NCBI GenBank assembly: GCA_039654915.1
Contig: CM077595.1
Span: 50,065,501 to 50,129,500 of the forward strand
DNA from: Aquilaria yunnanensis
Lineage: Eukaryota; Streptophyta; Magnoliopsida; Malvales; Thymelaeaceae
DNA: 64,000 bases
Direction of reading: 5' to 3'
The notes below the pieces were generated by a model. That model was not told the DNA's origin and ran no database searches. It saw nothing but the letters and a program-made list of their open reading frames with translations. This document shows, piece by piece, positions 46,990 to 58,000 of this stretch (positions are counted from its first letter, which is position 1; each line of letters begins with the position of its first letter). Made by a program: the position numbers and the translations under genes.

Positions 46990-48660
46990 GAGGAAGGTGT
47001 CTCTTCCTTGGTCCCTCGGGGAGTTGCCTGATAACTCCTTGGTACAGTAGGAAGTTCGCCTGGCCACTTTCCCTTTGCATCTCTTATAGTCCCTCTTTTA
47101 TAGCTCTTTTGGCAACTCTTCTTGTCTGTTGCTCGGGGGCTGAGCTAGTGGGCTGAAGTGCCTTTTATTCCGAGGTCGATGATGGATTCTTGAAATCCTC
47201 TGTCCATAGACTGGAAATCATTACTGGCCAGTGTCACCGTCGGTATGCCAAATCAGTATACTATGTTCTTCTAGACGAACTTTTTGTGCACCTTTTGCCG
47301 GCATGGTTGCTAGGAGTTCTGCCTTACCCCGCTCAGTGAAGTAGTCCTTTGCTATCACACAGAACTTCACATCTTCGGGTGCTATCTGGAGTGGCTAGGT
47401 ATAATCTTTCCGAGGTTATCTGCTCCGAAGGCAGTCTTCGGGTGCTGGTGTGTCTCTGGCCATTTTCACACCTCTTGGACGAATTGTCCTACACCCTTTT
47501 TACCGATATATATACTTTTATAATGAAGTTGCGTACCTTTGCCTGCATAGTTTTTCCTTAATCAAGAAATATCGTCCGAAACGTCTTTGCACTTTCTGCC
47601 TTTTCATGAGGATTTTTGGGACTCTTTGGTTGCAAGATTCCTCTTTGTAGGATCTTTCCGCCTTTTGTGCGAGGTTATTATACCTAGCATTGCCATGCTC
47701 GGATGGCCCAACACTTTTTGGTAATCAAATTTGATCGCTTTGGTGACCTCCTTGCCTTCGGGCCCCCGGGGGGGTATCCTAGCGGCCTGAAGTTCTGCGC
47801 CTGGGGTTCCACTGACAAGGAGTTTCCACTCTGGATCTACCTTCGCTCTGTCTCCTTTGTTGGTTTCAACCTTCCCTTCTTCTGGGACTTCGGCAATGCA
47901 GTCTGCCAGTACCTGGGCGTTCATTGCCCTTTTAGGCTTATACGTGATGTAGTACTCTCTGAGTTCGATGCACCATTTCGATAGTCTTTTCCGAATGCTC
48001 TACTCTTTTTTCGCGACGTTGCGCAGAAGCGGGTCACTTTGTACAGCGATAGCGTGTCTAGGGAAATAGAGTCGGTGCCTTCTGCCTGCACGTCAAGTCG
48101 TAGATGACCTTTCGGGGCAATGGGTTTTGACTTCGTTGCCGAGGAGATGGCGATTTCTTCCTCAGGTGCAGCACTCTTTCGGCTGGGAGGTTTGGGCCAT
48201 CCCGACCCTGCTTTTCCCGTAGGTCGCACTCCGGGGAGCATGGTTCCCGCTGAGGACTCATCCCGTTGATCTCCGTTTTCCCAATTCCTGTGAATTGGCA
48301 TGGGACTCTCCACCCCACGAGGTACTGAGTAGGGGGCCTTCGGCCCGAATTTTACTGCGGCCATCTTCGGCTTAACTGCCGTGTCATTTCGACCACGACA
48401 GGGTGTGGGAATTCACGCAGACTAGCCTATCGTAATAGTCAGAGGGCGATCGCCCTCGGTCAAGGAAGTCCCTGCTGCCATTATTCAGTTGCCCATTGAA
48501 TCTTTGGCGCGGACGGGCACCTTAGGAGTCCTTTCTCCTTAGAACGCCGAGCTTCAACTCTGACAACCTGGGAGTAGGTTTCCCACAGACTGCGCCAGAT
48601 GATGCGGTTCGGGGGTGCAAAGCCAGCATCTGATGCGGTCCGGTTAGGCGGAGCCAGCAT
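46990..48660 (-). pseudogene. G4 gag-pol remnant with large internal deletion
   Basis: On the minus strand the gag frame opens at an ATG inside the LTR (48660), crosses the primer site (IWRSLWETYSQVVRVEARRS) and continues through the N-terminal gag region (RDESSAGTMLPGVRPTGKAG) to about 48090. It then jumps to the middle of RNase H: CATSRKK and KRLSKWCIELREYYI near 48040-47950, then QVLADCIAEVPEE. Gag capsid, zinc knuckle, protease and RT are all absent, a loss of several kb against G3. Decayed second RNase H and integrase pieces follow to about 46990 (QFVQEV, VKFCVIAKDYFTERGKAELLATMPAK). Frames are broken repeatedly. Confidence 0.75.
48580..48597 (-). other. Primer binding site of G4
   Basis: The minus strand reads TGGCGCAGTCTGTGGGAA two bases after the LTR end. 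It is the best-preserved version of the site that is mutated in G2 (TGACACCATCTGTGGGAA) and G3 (TCGCGCCGTCTGTGGGAA). The tRNA is not certain; TGGCGCC-type sites are usually assigned to tRNA-Asp or a relative. Confidence 0.65.
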
Positions 48661-48913
48661 CTCCACTGTGTACAGCGGTGTGGGCAATAGGGGGTCCTGG
48701 ACGTACAAGAAGGTACCCTGAGAGGGTTACCTTCAGTGATGGCCGGCAGCTTCCTAGTACTGTGGCTGGTGAGGACGAGAAAGACTTCCGGCGCGGGAAA
48801 TAGCTCGGAGCGAAGATCCTTCAGGGAGACCTGGCTGAAACACTCAGAAAACAGGGGTTAGGAGGCCCCCGAGGTGGTTTTCTGGGAGGGAACCTCCGAC
48901 GCCCAAGTCAGTG
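48600..48913 (-). repeat. 5' LTR of G4, end portion only (314 bp)
   Basis: It matches the corresponding part of the 3' LTR at 39397-39706, including two 31-bp terminal units (48600-48630 and 48631-48661). The remainder is displaced to the right by the insertion at 48914 and lies outside the window. Confidence 0.82.
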
Positions 48914-50101
48914 TGTCACACCTCACACAGGCCCTGGCCGAAAATTCTAAGTTTAACTCCCAAACCCATAATTTAATTTCAAGTTCTTCAATTCGGCCAA
49001 ACAAGAAGAGACACGATTAAGTCTTATTTTCTTAAGGTGGAAAGCCTGGGAGGTGGCCCAGGAGGCTTTAAAACAATCCATAGTTTACTTGCAGCAGATG
49101 TAAGGCCCAACACCACTAACTTGCAAAACAAGCAAGGCTTTAGTAGTTTACTTGCATGACAAGCAAGGCAACACTTAATGAAAGTTAAGTGCTTATATGG
49201 TGTGCAATCAAGTGTGCTACTTAAATGGCAACCAAGAAGCCCACAGTACCTACTTTGGTTTTGAAAACACATGTTGATATGCATATGATCTTCTCGGCCA
49301 ACAAAAGTACACAAGGTGGTTCACAACATTTCATGCTTCACATTTACATAAACAAACATAAGTCCATAACTATTCACATAGGTGCCAAACCTTGGCCCAA
49401 AGCATCCAACATATATATATATGTCCAAAACCATCCATAAGGTCATACACATAGCTTGGCACATAAGTCCAACAAAACCAACACAAAGCTAGGTATCCAA
49501 GACTACATATATAAACACAAAATGGTAGTCTACCTAGTATCCAACATGGCTACATGCCATGAACCCAAAAGTCTACCAAAGCCAAGTTATAGTACAACCC
49601 ATGATCACTAATGGTCAAATAGTACCTTAAGGATCCCATACAAAAGCGCACACTGCAACACCAACCCAATAGCCATGGTCATTGTCATAAAGGTGAACAC
49701 TATGATCAGAGCCAAAGTCCAAGTATCCATACTGCACTCCTAGACAGGTCCCAGCACTACAAGCCTGCAAACTTAGCACATAAGTCTCAGCCAACTTGTA
49801 AAATAAGACATGTAATGCACAAAACCCATAAGCCAAGCACACATTGGCACATACCTTGACAACTAAGCAAGCTAGCACAAAACACAAGCACCAAACAAGT
49901 AAGCACTATTCAGGCCGAATGTCTTTTCCTGAAAAACAAGTAGGATGGGCAGTGAGTATAAAACTCAGTAGAGTTCACTTGATATACAACTCAACTACGA
50001 GTTTATTTAGTTAAGCTGAGTAAACAACTCAAGCTTAACCTCCCATTAGCTTAACATAACCTGCAAAACAAACACAAAGACAAGGAAAACCAAATATATA
50101 C
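48914..50101 (+). mobile_element. Start of a long LTR inserted in the G4 5' LTR, cut by G3
   Basis: The segment begins TGTCACACCTCACACAGG after CAGTG (48909-48913), at a point where the G4 LTR sequence breaks off. It is AT-rich, non-coding, with only shadow ORFs, and resembles a long Gypsy LTR of Tekay/Del type. G3 inserts at 50102; the last five bases TATAC are the probable TSD of G3. The rest is outside the window. Confidence 0.6.
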
Positions 50102-50978
50102 TGATAGCCAAAGGCTATCGCCTCTATCTGGCCGAACTCCCTGCCACAAGAATGGCCAGAAGAGACTGGCGATACCCGAGTGAAAATGAGATCATACACC
50201 TCGGGAGATAGCCGAAGAGCTCCGAGCCCGGCACGCCAGGAAACTTGAGGATACTACTAGCCCCCCGAGGTTGCAAACAGATCACCTTCGGAAAAGAGGC
50301 ACCAGCTATTGCGGGCCGAACATGATCTCCCAGAAGGCGGAACTCCCTGAAGCTGGGAACCCCCGAACTGGGTGCGTGTTTCCCGAAGAGGCATTGTCCG
50401 TACCAAAGGACGACCTCGCCCAGGGACCTCGGGAGTATGGCAGGAGCATTTAAGGAAGCATTTAAGGAAGCCTCTGACACGTCCTTTCACAGACGTCATA
50501 AAGCCGCCTCAATAGGAGCTCTGGCACGCTGACGCCATCAAAATCACATCATGGCCCATCTCAACACAAGGCTCAAGGCAACCTGCTACCAGCTATCTGT
50601 CCCCTACGCCCAGAAACTCAGGGAACATCCGATTGAACACGTGTCGCGATCTGAACGGGCTAGGCACTCCTATAAATACCAGGAAATAAATACTTGGCAG
50701 GAGGTTGGTTGGCAAGAGGTCTGACTTCCAGACTCTGAGAAAATCACAGGCAAGACTCTTCAGCCCTTTGTGCTACTTCCTCTGCCTTTTCTCAGCCACC
50801 ACTGACTTGGGCGTCGGAGGGTCCCCCCCCGGAAAAACACTCCGGGGGCCTCCTAACCCCACTTTTTCTGAGCATCTCAGGTACTCTCCCTTGGGCGCAC
50901 CATCCTCCAGGCGTTCTTCCTCCTACAAGTCTCTCCAACAGTCACCATGACTCTAAACAATGAGGCCCATGGCCATCA
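50102..50978 (+). repeat. 5' LTR of Tat element G3 (877 bp)
   Basis: It starts TGATAGCCAAAGG and ends GGCCATCA, and pairs in sequence with the 3' LTR of G1 at 15365-16241. A TATAAATA box lies at 50671-50678, and ATG of the gag frame at 50947 is still inside the LTR. Confidence 0.92.
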
Positions 50979-52118
50979 TTTCGCGCCGTCTGTGGGAACC
51001 CGCTCTGAGATCGCCGTCGTTGAAACTCAGCGTTCTAAGGACAAGGGACTCCCAAGGTCCCCGTCCGCGCCTGAGACACAACCGGCTGCTGAGCAAACAC
51101 TCCCAGGGACTTCTGCGTCCGAGGAAGATCGCCCTCTAGTAATCACTATGAGCTTTATGAGGGAGTTTCAGCGTCCGGTCGTGGCCGAAATGACACAGCA
51201 GATCGACCGAAGGTGGTCACAACAGACACAGGCCCAAAGACCTCCCTCACCTGCACGCCCTCAGGAGAAAAGTCAGAGGTCGACCCATCGCAGTTCGGGA
51301 AGTGTAGACCCGCGCGAAGAGTCGTCCACGGAGAGTATACCCCTCGGGAAACGGCCTGTAGGACAAACTGGGTCCAAACGACCGAAAGTCTCATAGCGAA
51401 GGAGTTCGTCTCCTGAGGTGAGGTCCGTATCCCCTCAGCGCCGAACTCGCTCCCCAAAGAGGCGCCGACGATCTCCCTTCCTTGAAGAAGGGCCTAGTGC
51501 CACCGTGCTTATGAAGAGGATATTAGCACGGCTAGATAGGGTGGAGATACAAATGGCCAGAAAACCCGTTTGGGACATGCTCACGGGAGCCTTCTGTGAA
51601 GATGGGTCCCCGTTCACCCGGACCGTGGCCGAGGCAGCCATGCCAGGTGACTTCAGAGTACCTCGGTTGGAGATTTATGATGGCCGTACTGATCCACAGG
51701 CCCATCTGACGAAGTATAGACGCAGCATGATAATGCACGGTGCTGACGACGCTACCATGTGCAAGTGCTTCGAAGTCACCCTCACAGGGCCAGCAACTGA
51801 ATGGTACAATTCATTGCCTTCAGGGACCATCACTGAGTTCCAGGAGTTGTCCACGGCCTTCACACAGCAATTCATTGGGAGCAGGCCAACGGCGAAGATG
51901 CCTGTTCAGATGTTCGACATAGAGCAGAGAAACGGAGAGACCATCCGGGACTATGTCGAAAGGTTCAACAGGGAAGCATTGAGCATCCCAGACTTCCGGC
52001 CCGAAATCCGTATTCTCGCTATGACACGGGGCCTTCGGCGAGACTCACAGCTGTTCTACGAGTTCTCAAAGGACCCTCCGAAGACCCTCGGAGAATTTTA
52101 CCGAAGGGAAGAACAGCA
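50947..52118 (+). pseudogene. G3 gag, 5' part, interrupted by a stop and by the Copia insertion
   Basis: The ATG at 50947 (context TCACCATGAC) lies 32 bp before the LTR end. The frame crosses the primer site TTTCGCGCCGTCTGTGGGAA (50979-50998), translating it as FAPSVGT. The basic Ser/Arg/Pro-rich N-terminus has a TAG at 51394-51396; the same frame then continues with SPKRRRRSPFLEEG, the capsid block FRVPRLEIYDGRTDPQAHLT, AFTQQFIGSRPTAKMP and YVERFNREALSIPDF. At 52118, after GEFYRREEQH, the Copia element splits the gene; it resumes at 60449 with MTAEEL. This is the particle protein of a Tat-type Gypsy element. Confidence 0.9.
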
Positions 52119-53534
52119 TGTTAGTATTGTGCCCAAAAAGCCAATCATGAGATGATTGTATTTTTGCACATTGAGTCATGATATTTTATTGAGGCATTAA
52201 TCCAGCAATTTTGTTTGTTGTTTTGTTTCTGCGTAACGTAATAAACATAATTGTAACCCTAGAATAATGATATTCTTAAACGTCCCTAGTATAGTATTAT
52301 TGTGGAGCGGGTTGCAATAATACATAATGACTAGCATATGTGGAGACTAATATGAGATATGTAGTCTACATATGGGTACAAGTTGGAGAACTTGTGTACT
52401 GGACCGACCCACCATGAGAACACTTCATGGATCGTTATATGAGTGTCATAAGTGATTCTCATAGTGATCATGGTATATGTAGTCCTTCGACCTAAGATCA
52501 TCAAGGTTCCCTACATGTGAGTCACATACTTTGATACTTTCCTTTGTTGCTCGTAACTGAGTGAACTTGAAGGAGGTCATTGGGTATGTCACATATCATG
52601 CGGAGGGATTTGTATGATCAAGATGGGATTTGTCCCTCCTATGTAACGGGAGTGATATCTTTGGGCCCCTTGATAGAGTAAGACTTAGAAAATGCATGGC
52701 CATGCTCCGATGAGTTGATATATGATATCAATGTCGTCAGTTTAATTTGGTCTACTCGGTAATCAAGAAACCGAAGATTGGGCTATACGAGAGTGACACA
52801 TTCCATGTCTTGTGCTTAGTCTTGATATCTTGGACAAAGGGACAATGGCATATATCGGTGATGATCATAAAGGTTTAGTCGATTCACCGACAATCTTGTC
52901 ACTTGGGTAGCAATGATGTGTTGCTAGACACCGCTCATTGCTTATGATCATAAATGTGATTTATGATCGTTGCCAATATGGCAAGAGCCTATTGGGTCGC
53001 ACACATAGAGCTATTTGGATCATTAGAGTGCATGGGCTAATTATTTGGGTTATGGTTTCACTTTGATTTCGTATTAATAATGGGCCAAGGAGTTGAGCCA
53101 TTATTAAGCCCGAAATTAATTCCTAATTGGATTAGGGCTTTGAAACCCATTAGGCCTGGAAGTTGAGTCTCACTATAAATACAACTTTTAAGTGAGAAAT
53201 TCGTAGGTCTCCTTGCCCTAGCCTCCCAAAAGGACAGCCGCACTCTTCTCTTGCAATTCCTTGGAGGACGCAAGCTAGCACTGCGAGCGCAAGAGAAACG
53301 CATCTGCCGGGACGTGGTGGAAGCGTGGTGATCCCGAGAGGCTCGTGTGGATACCATAGAGAGCCTGAACACGTCAACTGTTCAGGTTTTGTGATTCGAC
53401 TCTACAGTTGAGTGAGAGATCTCAACCGAAAATTAGGTATGAAATTTTTGAACACTCGGTTTACCCCGTTTCACTTGGATCCTGGAGGGTTTCGGTTAAA
53501 TTCCGCTGCGCTGTTTGGCTCCCGAAACCCAACA
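52119..53534 (+). repeat. 5' LTR of the complete Copia element
   Basis: TGTTAGTATTGTGCC to CCGAAACCCAACA, 1416 bp. TATAAATA at 53174-53181 places U3 to its left and the transcribed R/U5 to its right. Confidence 0.96.
53174..53181 (+). promoter_or_regulatory. TATA box of the Copia 5' LTR
   Basis: TATAAATA in the context TCTCACTATAAATACAAC, present at the same place in the 3' LTR (60083-60090) and other full-length LTRs, and lost in the copy at 11509-12800. Confidence 0.75.
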
Positions 53535-55061
53535 GTGGTATCAGAGCTACTGGTGAAACCCTAAATCGGGATTGAGTGTTGAATCGCATGATGCTATGTC
53601 TTCGATTGGTTTTCGGCCATGATTAATTAGATTGATTCATGATGCATGAAACCGGAATTCGTAATGAACATATGAGATATATGAAGAAACAACACAAATT
53701 GGTTAATGAGATTAACCCGAAATTGATAGGTATGAGATACCTATATGGATTAGGATTCTTGCAATAGTTGCAAAAACCCTAGGTTTGTTCGGATTCGGCC
53801 TGTTCGGGCACCGAAAGTAAGGTATTTTTGGTGGCTCGAATGGAGGAGTCTCGGGTGCCTACTTTCTCGAAATAGAAGATTTCGGGCTAAGCAATTGTAA
53901 GACAATTTTTTGCGCCGGGGGGCGCTGCCCCCCACGCCCCCCGCAAGGGCGGCTCCCCTTGACCCCGTCCGCTGACCGGTCAGCGGAACCACCGCCCGCT
54001 GACCGGCCAGCGGGACCGCCGTATGCGAAGCGCCACATAAATAAAAACTGGTTAATCAACACACGAAAATTGGCATGCATCTTTGTTGAATGAGATTTGA
54101 CATGATATGCTGATTGGTGTTTGAAGCATGGTGCATGGTTATAGCCCTTTATTGGTTGTACTTGTAAATACGGCCTGTGAGTCGTGCCTTTTCTTATCAC
54201 TCTCATTGTACATTCTCTTCTCACCTTACTCCCCTCGAACGTAACTCGAGGTTTCTATTATTGATGTAATGGTGCATTATGGGTTCGTCCAAGGTGGTAT
54301 GTCCAAGGAGGTGACAACAAAAAGGCAGCCAAGAAAGGAAGAGAAGGAGCTTGTGAAGACTCTTTTCTTTTCTTAGGCTTTTATGATATTCTCATTGGCT
54401 TGAGAATATCGCATAGTTTGGGCTATAACCGTGTCACGTTTATTTCTTGTAAGCATGAGATGCATGTTTTATATTTGTATGTGATGCATGTATAAAACAA
54501 CCGGAGATAACAAATTGGTGAGATCAAAAGATAAAATCCCTCAAACAAATATTAAGTCATTAAATGTGATGCCTTCCAAATGTTGGCACTCGTCAAGACT
54601 TTGATCAACATTAGGTGGGTTTGCCAAAGCAAAGTACCTATGTTCATCTTGGTAAGGCGCGATGGGATAATAGTGATATCCAAACTGCTAACTTTGGGTT
54701 CGACTTAACTAAGTCATCCTAATAGGATTAGGGACTTAGAGGCATAGAGTTGGGCTTAAGTTCATGAGATGAGCTTGGACAAGTGTTGTTCACCCAACTA
54801 TCCAAGAGTTGCATAAGATGCAATTGGCAATGAGTTGCCTACCTAAATAGCTGTAACTTGAGAGAAAAGCCAAAGCTGACTCAGGTTGTGGTCAAATATG
54901 GATCTTGGCCCACTAGAATACCTTAGCGCCGAGGTGTTCCGAAATAATATCGAGGGTTATTATTTTGAGGAAAATAGTGGGAGTATCATTTAATAAAAGT
55001 CCTTATTAAATGAATTAAAATACATGACTCTTACACTGCATATTTACTGTTGTAGATAACC
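53535..55061 (+). other. Long Copia leader with GC-rich hairpins
   Basis: About 1.5 kb without coding potential separates the primer site from the gag ATG. It is AT-rich except for 53905-54020, where GGGGGGCGCTGCCCCCC, a perfect 20-bp palindrome (53968-53987) and a near-palindrome (53995-54014) follow one another. Such structures could serve RNA dimerisation or packaging, but this is inference. Confidence 0.7.
53536..53547 (+). other. Primer binding site of the Copia element (tRNA-iMet)
   Basis: TGGTATCAGAGC begins two bases after the 5' LTR and is complementary to the 3' end of plant initiator tRNA-Met. Confidence 0.95.
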
Positions 55062-58000
55062 ATGGCACAAAACACATCGACACTTTCATTGCGATCGATC
55101 CTTGAGAAGGAAAAACTGAATGGGACCAACTTTCTCAAATGGTACCGAAACTTGAGGATAGTCCTCAAACAAGAGAGAAAGGCATATGTCCTAGAGCAGC
55201 CCATTCCGAATGAGCCTGCTGCCACTGCTCCAAGAGCTGAAAGGGATGCTCACAAGAGGCATTCTGATGATGCTTTGGATGTTGCATGCCTCATGCTTAT
55301 TACCATGGAATCTGAGCTTCAGAAGCAACATGAGAACATGGGGGCGTTCGATATGATCGAACATCTCAAAATGCTTTTCCAAGAGCAAGCTAGGCATGAG
55401 AGGTTTGAGACCTCTAAGGCATTGTTTCAGTGCAAGATGTCTAAGGGAAGTCCCGTGGGTCCTCATGTGCTCAAGATGATTGGGTACATTGAGAATCTTG
55501 AGAATTTGGGATTTGCTCTTCAGAAAGAGTTGGCTATCGATGTAGTCTTGCAATCGTTGCCTGAAAGCTACAGTCAGTTCGTCATGAACTATAACATGAA
55601 CGACCTAGACAAGTCCCTTCCTGAATTGCTCAACATGTTGAGAACTGCTGAGCAAAACCTTAAGAAGGCTAAGCCCATTTTGATGGTTCAAAAGGGCAAG
55701 GGAAAGGGAAAAGCCAACAAGAAGAAGGATAAAGCTAATGGAAAGTCCAATGCTAGTTCTTCTTCAGCTGCACTGAAACCAAAGGGTGGTGTGGCAAAGG
55801 AAGGGGAGTGCTTCCATTGTAAGCAACCTGGACACTGGAAGTGCAACTGCAAGCTCTATCTTGAAGAACTTGCTAAGGAAAAGGGAAGTAAGACTTCCAC
55901 TTCAGGTATTTTTGTTATAGAGGCTAACTTTTCTACTTCCTCATCTTGGGTATTGGATACTGGATGTGGATCTCACATTTGTGCAAATGTGCAGGATCTA
56001 AGTAGAAGTAGAAGATTGGCCCGAGGTGAAGTGGACCTACGTGTTGGAAATGGAGCAAGGGTTGCTGCCTTAGCCGTAGGGACTTATGTTCTCACTTTAC
56101 CTAGTGGATTAGTTTTAGAATTAGACAACTGCTACTTTGTGCCTACTATTAGTAGAAATTTGATTTCTGTTTCTTGTTTGGACAAGAAAGGTTTTTCATT
56201 TATAATAAAGGACAAATGTTGTTCTATTTATTTGAATGAAATCTTTTATGGTAGTGCTCAACTTAGCAATGGGTTGTATGTTCTAGACCTTGAAGATCCA
56301 ATCTATAATGTGAATACCAAGAAGGTCAGATTAAATGATTCAAACTTGACCTATCTCTGGCACTGTCGCTTGGGCCATATAAATGAGACCCGCATATCCA
56401 AGCTCCATAAGGATGGACTCTTGGACTCATTTGATTTTGAATCATATGAGACATGTGAGTCATGTTTGTTGGGCAAGATGACCAAAGCCCCATTCACAGG
56501 GCAAAGTGAAAGGGCTAATGACTTACTAGGACTCATACATAGTGATGTATGTGGCCCTATGTCTACACAAGCTAGAGGAGGTTTCCAATACTTCATTACT
56601 TTCACTGATGACTTCAGCAGATATGGCTATGTGTATCTTATGAGACACAAGTCAGAATCCTTTGAAAAGTTCAAAGAATTCAAGAATGAAGTAGAGAATC
56701 AACTCGGGAAGAGTATCAAAGTGCTTCGATCAGATCGAGGTGGAGAGTACTTGGATCGAGAATTCCTTGACTATCTGAAGGAGTGTGGTATAATATCACA
56801 ACTCACTCCACCAGGTACACCTCAATGGAATGGTGTTTCTGAAAGGAGAAATCGAACTCTGTTAGACATGGTTCGCTCCATGATGAGTCAAGCTGACCTT
56901 CCAAACTCCTTTTGGGGACATGCTCTAGAGACAGCCGCTTTTACACTAAACCGAGTTCCATCTAAATCGGTTCAAAAGACACCATATGAGATATGGAGTG
57001 AGAGGCGTCCCAATTTGTCTTTTATGAAGATTTGGGGCTGTGATGTTTATGTAAAACGTCAATCCTCTAACAAACTAGGGCCCAAATCTCAAAAATGTCT
57101 TTTTGTTGGGTATCCCAAAGAAACAAAGGGTTACTATTTCTACAATCCCTCTGAGCAAAAAGTGTTTGTTGCTCGAACTGGTGTCTTTTTGGAGAAAGAG
57201 TTTATCTCTAAAGGAACTAGTGGGAGGAAAGTAGAACTTGAAGAAATTCAAGAACAACAAGAAGACATCAAACCTGAAATGGAACCTGAACAGACACCAC
57301 AAGATGTTGTGGTTCAAGAGTCTGTTCCTGTAGCACAAAGCCCACGTAGGACTGGTAGGATTCGGCGTGAGCCCGAGAGATATGGATTTCTCGTGACTCA
57401 CACCGGTGATGTGATGCTCATGGATCAAGATGAGCCCACAACCTACCAACAAGCTATGTCGGGGCCTGACTCTGAGAAGTGGCTAATGGCCATGAAATCC
57501 GAGATGGAATCCATGTATGAAAACCAAGTATGGACTTTGGTTGACCCACCTGAAGGGGTAAAACCTATAGGGTGCAAATGGGTTTTCAAGAAGAAAACTG
57601 ACATGGATGGTAATGTGATTACCTTTAAGGGAAGATTGGTTGCAAAAGGTTTCAAGCAAATTCATGGTATTGACTATGATGAAACTTTTTCACCAGTTGC
57701 TATGCTTAAATCCATCCGAATTTTGTTTGCTATTGCTGCACACTATGATTATGAGATATGGCAAATGGATGTCAAAACTGCATTCCTAAATGGAAAGCTA
57801 CTTGAGGATGTGTACATGACACAGCCTGAGGGTTTTGTCACTCCTGGGAATGCCAATAAAGTGTGCAAATTGCAAAGGTCCATTTATGGACTGAAGCAAG
57901 CTTCTCGAAGTTGGAATCTTCGTTTTGATGATGCAATCAAAGAGTTTGGTTTTATCAAAAATGAAGATGAACCTTGTGTCTACAAGAAGGTTAGTGGGAG

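Noticed and set aside
46165..47650. ORFs on the plus strand after antisense ORF copy D
   Set aside because: The minus strand here aligns with decayed integrase and RNase H of G4; the plus frames are shadows.
53905..54020. A possible terminator or attachment site
   Set aside because: The palindromes lie inside the leader of a plant Copia element between primer site and gag; a bacterial-type terminator or phage site makes no sense here.
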